Assembly (NCBI GenBank): GCA_965222695.1
Contig: OZ244967.1
Span: 3,906,001 to 3,970,000, forward strand
Direction of reading: 5' to 3'
Length of the DNA stretch: 64,000 nt
From: UBA7957 sp965222695
GTDB lineage: Bacteria; Pseudomonadota; Gammaproteobacteria; Granulosicoccales; Granulosicoccaceae
Shown here piece by piece: positions 17,735-26,327 of the stretch. The notes below the pieces were generated by a model. That model was given only the letters and a program-made list of their open reading frames with translations, had not been told where the DNA came from and searched no databases. Numbering within the stretch: position 1 is the stretch's first letter; each line of letters starts with the position of its first letter. The position numbers and the translations under genes are program-made.

Positions 17735-18424
17735 ATGAGAAACAAAGATGTACGCCGTAATAATCTTCTGATATTGATCGAAAAATTTGGCAAAAAATCC
17801 AAACTGGCATTAGCGTCGGGCACGAGTGCCGACTATATCAGCCAGATTGCCAACAAACACAGAGATATGGGCGATGCATTTGCTGAATCCCTGGAAACCG
17901 GATTGAATTTACCAACGGGCTGGATGGATGATATCCACGAGGAATATGAGATCAGCAACCTCGAAATTGTGACCCGTTATTCGGCTCAGGAAATTTCCGG
18001 TGCCAGCCCGCCGAGCTCGGTACTGCTGACCAGCCACTACGGCAATGTACCTTTGATTCCATGGCCGGGGCAGGATAGCGAGCATATCAATACCGGCAAA
18101 ACTAACATACTGGCGATGATACCCTGCCCTGCACCGCATGGATCGGACACCTTCTGTCTCAAAGTGGAAAGCGACGCGATGACAGCGCCCTACGGAAAAT
18201 CCTACCCACCGAAATGTGTGATTTTTATTGACCCAGAGATCAGCGAATCCGTCACACCCGGTGACAGGGTGCTGGCCAGAATCAGCAATGGAGAATATGT
18301 TTTCAAGGAGCTTTCCGTTGATGGAGGCCGGCGTTTTTTGAGATCGTTAAATCAACAGTATCCGCCTATTCACGATAAATTCCGGATTATTGGAAAAGTC
18401 ATAGGAAAATGGGAAAACGAATAA
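17735..18424 (+). CDS. phage CI-like repressor with a degenerate S24 (LexA-type) domain
   Basis: 229 residues from ATG 17735 (an upstream in-frame start at 17708 falls inside the operator region). HTH at residues ~20-45 (KLALASGTSADYISQIANKH); C-terminal S24 domain at ~105-229 closely resembling lambda CI (DAMTAPYG, FIDPEISESVTPGD, LNQQYP, IIGKVIGKW). The catalytic Ser of the usual GDSM is replaced: the motif reads SDAM (Ala148), while the general-base Lys191 (VFKEL) is kept. No Ala-Gly or Cys-Gly cleavage dipeptide is seen in the linker. It is therefore probably a non-cleavable repressor. Confidence 0.88.
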   Translation: MRNKDVRRNNLLILIEKFGKKSKLALASGTSADYISQIANKHRDMGDAFAESLETGLNLPTGWMDDIHEEYEISNLEIVTRYSAQEISGASPPSSVLLTSHYGNVPLIPWPGQDSEHINTGKTNILAMIPCPAPHGSDTFCLKVESDAMTAPYGKSYPPKCVIFIDPEISESVTPGDRVLARISNGEYVFKELSVDGGRRFLRSLNQQYPPIHDKFRIIGKVIGKWENE

Positions 18425-18524
18425 GTTTATCGATTAACTACCCCAAGGCCGCTGAAAAACGCGGAATATCTTAGCGATTAATCCAAAATCGCGATAATCC
18501 ATTTTATTTAAGCACTTTACTTTT

Positions 18525-18577
18525 AATTAAATGAGCATATTGCTATTATTTATTATTAGCAATATGCTCATTTAATT
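18525..18577. repeat. 21-bp perfect inverted repeat with an 11-nt loop
   Basis: Left arm 18525-18545 and right arm 18557-18577 are perfectly complementary, AT-rich, and lie 100 bp after the CI-like stop. Each arm contains a site like the operator dyads (GAGC-N5-GCTA on the left, TAGC-N5-GCTC on the right). It could terminate transcription from both sides, bind the repressor, or be a mobile-element scar. Confidence 0.6.
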
Positions 18578-18633
18578 TATTCACTGCAGATTACCCGATC
18601 ACGATTTCAGCGACGATTTCTACAAGGTTCAGC

Positions 18634-18930
18634 ATGGACGGATTTATCTTCATTGCCGATCGAAACACGGCATTGTTATCAACCGACACACAGGCAATCA
18701 AACTGGTACTCAACAGCAACTACAGTGACGAACAACAAATTGCCATCAGGGAAATTCGGTCGTATATCTGGTCGCAGGAGTTTTTAGCCATTCAAAGCAT
18801 ACTTTTGATAGCGCTTCTCATTATTAAACTTAAAAACTGGATCAATATACCGTGGCTTTTTGTGTTCGCCCCGCTATGGGGGCCTGTTCTGGTGGAAATT
18901 ATGGTGGTCTATGTCCCGATTCTGGGTTAG
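18634..18930 (+). CDS. small membrane protein, copy 1 (island-flanking repeat)
   Basis: 98 residues from ATG 18634. A polar first half (STDTQAIKLVLNSN, EQQIAIREIRSYIWSQE) is followed by one or two hydrophobic segments (residues ~50-66 and ~72-96). No family was recognised. Bases 18655-18930 align without gaps to 29599-29874 (copy 2), with about 22 mismatches in 276, many in the 3' half and largely conservative, so both copies appear to have been under protein-level selection. It marks the left edge of the TRAP/transketolase island. Confidence 0.6.
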   Translation: MDGFIFIADRNTALLSTDTQAIKLVLNSNYSDEQQIAIREIRSYIWSQEFLAIQSILLIALLIIKLKNWINIPWLFVFAPLWGPVLVEIMVVYVPILG

Positions 18931-19002
18931 TAAGTCCTTGAAGGATTCATCTCGCCACTACTCAAATTACCGATGGAACGCGATCATTGATGGCCGGCGC
19001 CC

Positions 19003-20433
19003 CTACAGAAACACACGAGTTAATCCTGGTACAAAGCTGACCAGCATAAGAACTGTTAAAGAAACCAGATAAAAAGGGAGTAATTGCTTCACCACATTGC
19101 CCATTTGGGTGCGCTCGATTGCGACCGACACAAATAGAGTTGTGCCGACAGGCGGTGTATAGAGGCCTATCGCCAGGTTTACCACCATCATCACGCCAAG
19201 TTGGATGGGGTCCATACCGATTTGGGCGGCTATGCCAATGAAAATAGGACCCAATAATAATACAGCTGCCGGTAGATCTAAAAATGTACCTATTGCTATC
19301 ATCAACAGATTCATGGCAAGAATTACCAGTACGGTGGACTCCAGGGTGGTCAACATCCACAGAGCTAGATTTTCCGGTACACTCTCGTAAGAGAGAATGA
19401 ACTGCAGCACACTTGAGCCCATAATCACTAGCATAATAACCCCTGTCATAATTCCGGTCGTTAATATACATCGAAAGACGATGCGAAGGCTTAAGTCCCG
19501 ATAAATAACAAATCCGACCAGCAGGGCGTAAAATACGGCTATGACGCTGATTTCGGTTGGCGTAACTATTCCGCCACGGGCTAATGCAAATACCATGACC
19601 GGCATCAGCAAGGCCGGTACCGCCATAACCAAAGCGCGCTTGAACCCCGAGATGAGTAAGCAATACAGCCAGGCTGTAACCAACCATATGATGACAGTAA
19701 AAGGCAGTGCGAATTTACCCATGAAGGAATACAACCCGAATTTGTAGAGACCGAACAGCACGAGGGGAATTAGCAGGCAGACTAGCCAGTCTTGCTTTGT
19801 ACCTAAATCCTGTTTGAGCAATTTCATGCCCTCCGATCTGGGTAGATCGCCAAACACACCCTTGACATAACATAAAGCAAACATACTCACAGTTAACAAA
19901 ATTCCCGGCACAATACCGGCTAAAAACAACTTGGGTATAGATGCCTCGGTGACAAGCCCGAATAGTATCAGTGGAATAGAAGGCGGTATCAGCACAGAAA
20001 TCGTAGAAGAAGCGGAATTCACCGCTGCGCTGTAACCGGCAGGATAGCCTTCTTTTTTCTGTACCGGAATCAAAGCATTTCCCAGCGCAGAAGCATCGGC
20101 TACGGCGGACCCCGATACTCCACCGAAAAACAAAGAACCCAAAACACTGACTTGAGATAAGCCCCCACGCAATCTACCCACCAGCATTTTCGTAAAATCC
20201 ATGAGGTATTCGCCAAAGCGGCCCGACATCATTAGATCGCCAGCCAATATAAAAAACGGTATGGCCAGCATCGGGAACTGGGATGTTGGGTTATAGAGTT
20301 TTAAAATCGCTTCAAACAATAGAATAGGATCATTACTGGCGATCGCAATACCGCTTGCAATTAGCAAGGCATGCGCGACTGGAACGGTGAGAATCAACAG
20401 GATAATAAAGCAGACTGCGGCTATTAATGACAT
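19003..20433 (-). CDS. dctM: TRAP transporter large permease (DctM)
   Basis: 476 residues, about thirteen to fourteen membrane helices, DctM family. It forms the sodium-coupled translocation channel of a tripartite ATP-independent periplasmic transporter. Typical segments are FFILAGDLMMSG, LFFGGVSGSAVADASALG, IPPSIPLILFG and GLYTPPVGTTLF. Last gene of the dctP-dctQ-dctM operon (71 bp after dctQ). Slightly longer than the usual ~430 residues, with an extended central loop region. Substrates of such systems are organic acids, sugar acids or sulfonates. Confidence 0.95.
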   Translation of the reverse strand: MSLIAAVCFIILLILTVPVAHALLIASGIAIASNDPILLFEAILKLYNPTSQFPMLAIPFFILAGDLMMSGRFGEYLMDFTKMLVGRLRGGLSQVSVLGSLFFGGVSGSAVADASALGNALIPVQKKEGYPAGYSAAVNSASSTISVLIPPSIPLILFGLVTEASIPKLFLAGIVPGILLTVSMFALCYVKGVFGDLPRSEGMKLLKQDLGTKQDWLVCLLIPLVLFGLYKFGLYSFMGKFALPFTVIIWLVTAWLYCLLISGFKRALVMAVPALLMPVMVFALARGGIVTPTEISVIAVFYALLVGFVIYRDLSLRIVFRCILTTGIMTGVIMLVIMGSSVLQFILSYESVPENLALWMLTTLESTVLVILAMNLLMIAIGTFLDLPAAVLLLGPIFIGIAAQIGMDPIQLGVMMVVNLAIGLYTPPVGTTLFVSVAIERTQMGNVVKQLLPFYLVSLTVLMLVSFVPGLTRVFL

Positions 20434-20504
20434 GTTTCCTCCTGATATACAAGCCGGTTCTTCATTGCATTAAGCGTATCAAAGGAATAATTGAAACACA
20501 CCAC

Positions 20505-21083
20505 CTACAGTGAGATCTGTGTGTTTTGCTCCATTGAGGAAGCAGATTCCTCTTGGTTAAACTGTCGGTAAACGTTAGTCAGTGCTGTAATACAAAGCGA
20601 AATGTAACCACACAAAATCGCGGTATAGCTCCAGGACTGAGAAATGTTCAGGGAAGTATACAAAGTATCTCCGGCGGCAAACTCAATCCCTCCGTCAAAT
20701 ATACCAAATCCCAAATACACATAAATAACGCTTGCCGACGCAAGGATAATTAGTAGCTGCACGGGTATGGTCAGCCAGCGCGACAGGCTTTTAGGGAGCA
20801 AGGTTAAGAAAAATTCGACGCCGATATGCCTGCTGTGCTGCGCTGCTAGAACCGCCCCCGCCATAATGAACCACGGAAAAGTCAGTTTTACCAGCTCCAC
20901 GGTCCATGTAAGACTGGCATCGGTCGTATAGCGTAAAATGGCATTAGCCAGAGTTGGCAAAAAGAGTGCGAAAAAGCTTATCCAAAGAACGATCGCGCAA
21001 GCCATGCAGATCGTCCTGTCAATCCGCGTAACGACGGCACCAAATGGCCCCGTCGCTGCTTTGATAAATATCAGATCTCGCAT
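20505..21083 (-). CDS. dctQ: TRAP transporter small permease (DctQ)
   Basis: 192 residues with four membrane helices, DctQ family. The conserved TVELVKLTFPWFIMAGAVLAAQHSRHIGVEF region is seen in pieces (WTVELVK, FPWFIMAG, HSRHIGVEF). It pairs with DctM in the inner membrane. It lies 13 bp downstream of dctP and 71 bp upstream of dctM. Confidence 0.93.
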   Translation of the reverse strand: MRDLIFIKAATGPFGAVVTRIDRTICMACAIVLWISFFALFLPTLANAILRYTTDASLTWTVELVKLTFPWFIMAGAVLAAQHSRHIGVEFFLTLLPKSLSRWLTIPVQLLIILASASVIYVYLGFGIFDGGIEFAAGDTLYTSLNISQSWSYTAILCGYISLCITALTNVYRQFNQEESASSMEQNTQISL

Positions 21084-21096
21084 AAGAATGCTCCGA

Positions 21097-22080
21097 TTAC
21101 TGACTTGCGGCCGCCTCTGCCGACGCCTCTTGTATTCGGGTGACTACATCGCCGATTTCCTTCTCCCATTTCGCATATACACTTTTGGTTGCCTCTTTAA
21201 AGGCTGCGGAATCGACGTCATTAAGTTTGGCTCCTTCGTTTTCCAGTATTTGTTCCAGTTGCGCGTCATTAATAAGAAAGTACCCGCGGTTGTACCAAGT
21301 TGCTTTTTCCGCGGCACTTTTGACCATGCCTTTGTCTTCATCGGAAAGCTTATCCCACCATCGCTTCGATGCCAACACTGGAGTCATTTCGTATTTATGA
21401 TTGGATTTTGCGATATAGGGCGTCAACTCGTGCAGTTTGGAGGAATAGATATTGGCCAAAGGGTTTTCCTGACCTTCAAAAACGCCGCTCTGCAGTGCGG
21501 CCGGAAGTTCAGAAAACGCCAATGGGGCAGGGTTGGCTCCCAAGGCCGTAAACGCATCGATTGTGACCTGCGATTGTGGTGTTCGGATTTTCATACCCTT
21601 GATATCTTCCGGACTTGCAATAGGTTTGCTGATATGAGTGATTTTTCGTATGCCGTTATCCCACCAGGCAAGAACGATAAAGCCTTTCTCTTCAAGCTTG
21701 GACCTCATCTCATCGCCAATTGGCCCGTCCAGGACTTCCCACGCTTCAGGCAAACTGGAAAAAAGATACGGCAAACCAAAAGCATTTAGTTCCGGCACGA
21801 TTTCCGCCACCGGCCCATCAGAATTGACAGTGATATGCATCGTACCCAGGCGGGTGGACTTCAGCATTTGGCGGTCATCACCCAGAGTAGCTGAATGAGC
21901 CACTTTGACCGTATGCTTGCCGCGTGAGGCTTGAGTGACAAGTTCCCCGAACATCTCCGCAGCCGTCACGCGCGGATTGCCTGGTTTGCCGTTTGTGCCA
22001 ATCACGATATTGTCGGCCTGAACCGGTGAACTCAGGAGAAAGGCGGCAGCAACCAGCGCGCTGTAAAAAAAATTTTTCAT
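21097..22080 (-). CDS. dctP: TRAP transporter substrate-binding protein (DctP)
   Basis: 327-residue periplasmic binding protein with a Sec signal (LVAAAFLLSSPVQA). DctP-family landmarks are GDDRQMLKSTRLGTMHI, GLPYLFSS, KIRTPQSQVTIDAFTALGANPAPLAFSELPAALQSGVFEGQENP in pieces, and the carboxylate-binding Arg in MKIRTP. The arginine implies an acidic ligand (carboxylate or similar). First gene of the transporter operon, divergent from the LysR regulator gene with 270 bp between starts. Confidence 0.94.
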   Translation of the reverse strand: MKNFFYSALVAAAFLLSSPVQADNIVIGTNGKPGNPRVTAAEMFGELVTQASRGKHTVKVAHSATLGDDRQMLKSTRLGTMHITVNSDGPVAEIVPELNAFGLPYLFSSLPEAWEVLDGPIGDEMRSKLEEKGFIVLAWWDNGIRKITHISKPIASPEDIKGMKIRTPQSQVTIDAFTALGANPAPLAFSELPAALQSGVFEGQENPLANIYSSKLHELTPYIAKSNHKYEMTPVLASKRWWDKLSDEDKGMVKSAAEKATWYNRGYFLINDAQLEQILENEGAKLNDVDSAAFKEATKSVYAKWEKEIGDVVTRIQEASAEAAASQ

Positions 22081-22294
22081 GATATTCCTCCAATATTATC
22101 GACTTAGCGATTTGTGGATCGGTGGATCGGTGCTAGTGATTAGCTGTAGTAGCTCATCCAATCCCAACAACCCTTGCCTGGCGAGTTCAGCAAATCTAAA
22201 GCGACATTATCAGTGTTGAGTGATGAACAAATCTGAACAGTTACGTTCTAGGTTGTAAAGCTGTACTGTAATTTAAATCCATATATACTGACAG

Positions 22295-22315
22295 AACAAT
22301 TAAATTCTCATTGTT
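22295..22315. promoter_or_regulatory. AACAAT-N9-ATTGTT dyad upstream of the LysR gene
   Basis: Inverted repeat AACAAT / ATTGTT with a 9-bp spacer, 36 bp before the LysR start in the dctP-LysR divergent region. Its size fits a LysR-type site; binding is inferred. Confidence 0.35.
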
Positions 22316-22350
22316 AGTTGTAAAGGAAATCTAAACAACTCCGGTCAGTC

Positions 22351-23301
22351 ATGCGCGAACTCGCTCTTAATAAAATCATCTACTTCGAAGCCGTTGCAAG
22401 GCATTCGAGACTATCAACTGCTGCGGATGAGTTGCTGGTTTCAACTTCTGCCGTAAGCCAGCAGATCAAACAATTGGAAGAACAGCTCGGTGTCAGTCTA
22501 TTCCGGCGGGTAAAACGGCGCCTGGTATTGACCGAAGATGGCGAAAGATTGTACCAATCGGCGAATAAAGCCATTAATATTCTGAAAAATGCTCGTCAGC
22601 AAATTGCTCGAAAAAAGGAAAGTCAAAAGCTTATCGTAAGAGTGTCGGCCAGTTTCGGAGTGCGTTGGCTGGGGCCGCGGGTTGCCCGGTTTATCGCCAT
22701 TAATTCCATGTGGGATTTGCATATTGACGCCACCCCCGAACTCACTGATTTTGAAAAAGAAAACGTTGATCTAGACGTTCGCTACGGCAAAGGTAACTGG
22801 CCCGGCTTGTACACGCGTCCCATTCTCAGTGATGCGGTTCTGCCACTATGCAGTCCGGCATACCCAATCTTTCAGAATCAATCTGACCGTTCCATCGGCT
22901 CGGTGTTGGTGGAGTCGCGGCTGATACATACGGTGAAAGCGCATCTTTCCTGGTCAAATTGGCTCAACTTGAATAATCTTAACAATATCAACACCCATCA
23001 CGGATTAAGATTTGATCGTTCATCCATGGCCCTGCAAGCGGCCAGAGACGGTGCGGGCATTGCCTTAGAATCTGCAACCCTGGCTATGGACGAGTTGCGT
23101 TCGGGTGAACTGGTGCCGGCGTTCCCCGATGCTTTCGTGGTTCGGTTTCCCGCGTACTGGTTTATCTGCCCTAACCGGAACCTGGATTTAAAAGTTGTAA
23201 AAATCTTTTCCGAATGGCTGGATAAGGAATCAACCGCACACGAGCAACGGAAGAAACAAATGCTGCTTTCTCTGGGTTGCGAGCAGTATATCGACATTTG
23301 A
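22351..23301 (+). CDS. LysR-family regulator of the TRAP/transketolase island
   Basis: 316 residues: winged HTH at ~5-65 (AVARHSRLSTAADELLVSTSAVSQQIKQLEE in pieces ARHSRLSTAAD and STSAVSQQIK) and a periplasmic-binding-like effector domain. The GcvA/AmpR-like sequence (LDVRYGKGNWPGL) places it in that subgroup. It is the only + strand gene of the island, divergent from dctPQM and convergent with the transketolase gene, so it probably controls transporter and enzymes. Confidence 0.92.
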   Translation: MRELALNKIIYFEAVARHSRLSTAADELLVSTSAVSQQIKQLEEQLGVSLFRRVKRRLVLTEDGERLYQSANKAINILKNARQQIARKKESQKLIVRVSASFGVRWLGPRVARFIAINSMWDLHIDATPELTDFEKENVDLDVRYGKGNWPGLYTRPILSDAVLPLCSPAYPIFQNQSDRSIGSVLVESRLIHTVKAHLSWSNWLNLNNLNNINTHHGLRFDRSSMALQAARDGAGIALESATLAMDELRSGELVPAFPDAFVVRFPAYWFICPNRNLDLKVVKIFSEWLDKESTAHEQRKKQMLLSLGCEQYIDI

Positions 23302-23315
23302 GCGATCGGCCAGTA

Positions 23316-25301
23316 TCAGCTTTGCAGACAGCGTTCTTCCACCGCAGACACTACGGCATCGGCCGTTATTGAGAAGTGCCGAAACAAATCATCCGCCTGC
23401 CCGGATGCACCGAAACTCTGCATACCGATAAAAATGCCGTCTTCACCTATGTAGCGATCCCAACCGAATCTCACCGCAGCTTCTATGGCCAGACGTATCG
23501 TCCCATTCCCTAAAACAGCCTGCCGGTATGAAACACACTGTTTTTCAAAGAGTTCCCAGCTGGGCATGGAAACAACCCGTGTGGGCAGATTTTTGCGTTG
23601 TAAGATCTCACGCGCTTTTAGCGCTATGGACACTTCTGACCCAGTCGCCAATAGCGTCACTTTGTGGTTTCCACCTTCTGCATGGGACAGTATATACGCA
23701 CCTTTGCGGCAAAAATTGTCGTCTCTGTGAGACGTTCTGAGGATAGGCAGTGTCTGCCGGGAGCAGATAATCGCACAGGGGCCGTCTGTGCGTCGTAATG
23801 CAAGTTCCCAGCATTCAGCCAGTTCCACCACATCTGCAGGACGCAGTGTCCATAAATTCGGGTAAGCTCTTAAGGACGCCAAGCATTCAACAGGTTGATG
23901 GGTCGCACCGTTGCTGCCCAGACCAATGGAGTCATGGCTGAAAATAAAGATACTGGGAATCTCCATCAAAGCAGCCAATCTCAATGTATGCCGCATATAG
24001 TCTGAAAATACAAGATAGGTTACACCAACAGCTCTTACCCCGCCATGCAAGACCATACCGTTCAGCATTGCACCCATGGCATGCTCTCTAACACCATAAT
24101 GAATATAGCGCCCACCCCGGTTGCCGCAACTGAACGCTTCCAACTGTTGTTTGTGCTGAGTGGTTCCTTCCAGATCGGGAGCGCCACTGATTAACTCGGG
24201 AATTACTTCCGCCAGATTCGATAAAAGCTCTCCCGACCCAAGTACTGTAGATTGTGACTCTCTGATATTGGCTTTTCGCACTTTGTAGTCGGCAATCACT
24301 TTGTGCCAACCAAGAGGCAAATCACCCGACATGACACGTTCAAATTCAGCGCGATTTTCTTCGGACAAATTGTTCAATCGATCCTCCCAAGCTTGTCTCT
24401 CTGACCGTCCTCGCTTACCTGCCTGTCGCCAGGCGTTGAAAATCTCATCGGGGATCTCGAAAGGAGGATATGGCCAGTTCAGGTAACGCCGGGCCGCTTC
24501 GGCATCCCTTTTGTCAATCGGCATGCCGTGAGCAACTCGTTGATCTTGCACACGCGGAATACCTTTACCGATAATTGTCCGACAAGCGATAACCGAGGGA
24601 CGGTCATCAGTTTTTGCCTTTCCGATTGCATCCGATATGGATTGCAGATCATGTCCATCGATTGACTGCACATGCCAACCCGAGGCCTCGAACTTCGCAG
24701 CTGTATTTTCTGAGAGCGCCAGGTTCGTAGATCCGTCGTCCGTGATACGATTGTCATCCCAAAGAAAGATGAGCTTGCCCAGTTTCAGGTGGCCTGCAAG
24801 CGCGATAATCTCGGCCGCGATGCCCTCCATCAGGCAACCGTCACCGACATAGGCATAAGTAAAGTGATCAATTACTGCGTCACCAAACCGATAATTCAAT
24901 ATGCGCTCTGCCACCGCCATACCCGCGGCGTTAGCAATTCCCTGCCCCAAAGGCCCGGTTGTGGTTTCGATCCCCGCCTCCGGATCATACTCGGGATGTC
25001 CCGGTGTGCGTGATCCCAGCACCCGGAACCTTTTAATCTGTTCCAGGCTGATTACCTGGTAACCGCACAAATACAGCAAGGAATAAAGCAACATTGACCC
25101 GTGTCCTGCGGAATGCACGAAGCGGTCACGATCCGTCCAGGTTGGTGCGCTCGGATCAAACTTCAGGTGTTTAGTAAATAATACTGTCGCAATATCCGCA
25201 CCACCAAGCGGTGTGCCCGGATGCCCTTCACCTGCATTCACCAAGGTATCTATAGACAAGATACGTATGGCATTTGCCAGATCCTTCATATCCACATTCA
25301 T
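23316..25301 (-). CDS. full-length transketolase
   Basis: About 661 residues; ATG 25301 is chosen (a short upstream extension to 25334 is open). TPP enzyme moving a two-carbon ketol unit between sugars. Thiamine motif GDGCLMEG...DDN, substrate histidines in GEGHPGTPLGG and SAGHGSMLLYS, catalytic Glu in YGVREHAMGAM, and THQPVECL are all present. It lies 54 bp downstream of the hydroxyacid dehydrogenase gene, the fifth gene of an operon that already contains a split transketolase. Two transketolase types in one operon is unusual and suggests different donor or acceptor substrates. Confidence 0.94.
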   Translation of the reverse strand: MNVDMKDLANAIRILSIDTLVNAGEGHPGTPLGGADIATVLFTKHLKFDPSAPTWTDRDRFVHSAGHGSMLLYSLLYLCGYQVISLEQIKRFRVLGSRTPGHPEYDPEAGIETTTGPLGQGIANAAGMAVAERILNYRFGDAVIDHFTYAYVGDGCLMEGIAAEIIALAGHLKLGKLIFLWDDNRITDDGSTNLALSENTAAKFEASGWHVQSIDGHDLQSISDAIGKAKTDDRPSVIACRTIIGKGIPRVQDQRVAHGMPIDKRDAEAARRYLNWPYPPFEIPDEIFNAWRQAGKRGRSERQAWEDRLNNLSEENRAEFERVMSGDLPLGWHKVIADYKVRKANIRESQSTVLGSGELLSNLAEVIPELISGAPDLEGTTQHKQQLEAFSCGNRGGRYIHYGVREHAMGAMLNGMVLHGGVRAVGVTYLVFSDYMRHTLRLAALMEIPSIFIFSHDSIGLGSNGATHQPVECLASLRAYPNLWTLRPADVVELAECWELALRRTDGPCAIICSRQTLPILRTSHRDDNFCRKGAYILSHAEGGNHKVTLLATGSEVSIALKAREILQRKNLPTRVVSMPSWELFEKQCVSYRQAVLGNGTIRLAIEAAVRFGWDRYIGEDGIFIGMQSFGASGQADDLFRHFSITADAVVSAVEERCLQS

Positions 25302-25355
25302 ATTAAGTATCCAATGCAGAGGCTTTGTGAGCAATCCAACCTATTCAGACCATCC

Positions 25356-26327
25356 CTAAACAACCCGATTGCTGAATCGCCCGGCGGCAAAGTTTTCAAT
25401 ATTGTCAATCAGCTGATCTGCCAAAGATTGTTGCGCCTCTTCGCTTGCCCATGCGATATGCGGCGTCAGGATAAAATTTGGCATCCTGGTCAAACGCATT
25501 AAAGGGCTATCATAAGAAACCGGTTCTTCTGCCGTTACATCAAACCCAGCACCGCAAATCATGCCTTTTTGCATGGCTATCTCCAGATCTTTCTCAACCA
25601 CCAGATTACCTCTTGCCGTGTTGATAATCATGGGTCTACGCTTCATCTTTCGAAATTCCTTTATGCCCATCATATTCCGGGTCGCGGATGTCAAAGGACA
25701 ATGAATAGAGACTACATCAGCGATTTCCAAGGCTTCTTCCCAGGGTGTATAAAGCGATCCCATATCACCTCCGTCTTTGTGAGCGGCAAAAAATACATCC
25801 ATGCCGAAAGCACGGCCGATCGTAGCGACGCTTTGTCCGATGGAACCCTCGCCGATAATAACCAGGTTGCTTCCCGCCAAGTCTCGGATTGGATGGCTAA
25901 AAAAACAGAATTGACCGGACTTCTCCCATTCGCCTTTGACTACATCCTGCCGGTATCCGAACAGGCTGCGTCGAAGAGACAGAATCAGAGCGAATGTATG
26001 TTCCGGGACTGTATTTACAGCGTAAGCCCTGATATTAGACACAGTTATGTCATGTCGCCGGCAGTATTCAATATCAATGCAGTCATATCCTGTAGCGGCA
26101 ACCGCAATGTGACGCAATTTTGGTAGCTGGCTCAACCTATCCGCCGACAAGCGTACTTTGTTGTTGATTATAACCGTGGCATCTTTCGCCCTTTGCGGAA
26201 TTTCATCTCCAGATGTCCTCGCGTACTCTATCCAGTTATGCGCGAAAGCGGGGCGACGAATTTTAATTTGAGGTGCAATGGTACCGCGATCCAAAAAAAC
26301 AATGTGCTGCATCATTTGTTCATTCAA
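25356..26327 (-). CDS. D-2-hydroxyacid dehydrogenase, hydroxypyruvate/glyoxylate reductase type
   Basis: 323 residues, formate/glycerate dehydrogenase family. NAD site GEGSIGQSVA (GxGxxG), catalytic Arg in NTARGNLV, Glu in VTAEEP and His in TPHIAWAS. The last segment (TPHIAWAS-EA) is typical of hydroxypyruvate reductases (HprA-like). The start overlaps the preceding dehydrogenase gene by ATGA. Expected reaction: NADH-dependent reduction of hydroxypyruvate or a related 2-keto acid, or the reverse oxidation. Confidence 0.92.
   Translation of the reverse strand: MNEQMMQHIVFLDRGTIAPQIKIRRPAFAHNWIEYARTSGDEIPQRAKDATVIINNKVRLSADRLSQLPKLRHIAVAATGYDCIDIEYCRRHDITVSNIRAYAVNTVPEHTFALILSLRRSLFGYRQDVVKGEWEKSGQFCFFSHPIRDLAGSNLVIIGEGSIGQSVATIGRAFGMDVFFAAHKDGGDMGSLYTPWEEALEIADVVSIHCPLTSATRNMMGIKEFRKMKRRPMIINTARGNLVVEKDLEIAMQKGMICGAGFDVTAEEPVSYDSPLMRLTRMPNFILTPHIAWASEEAQQSLADQLIDNIENFAAGRFSNRVV

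Noticed and set aside
20938..21789. 283-codon + strand frame opposite dctQ and dctP
   Set aside because: Fully covered by two recognised TRAP genes on the other strand; no family signature.
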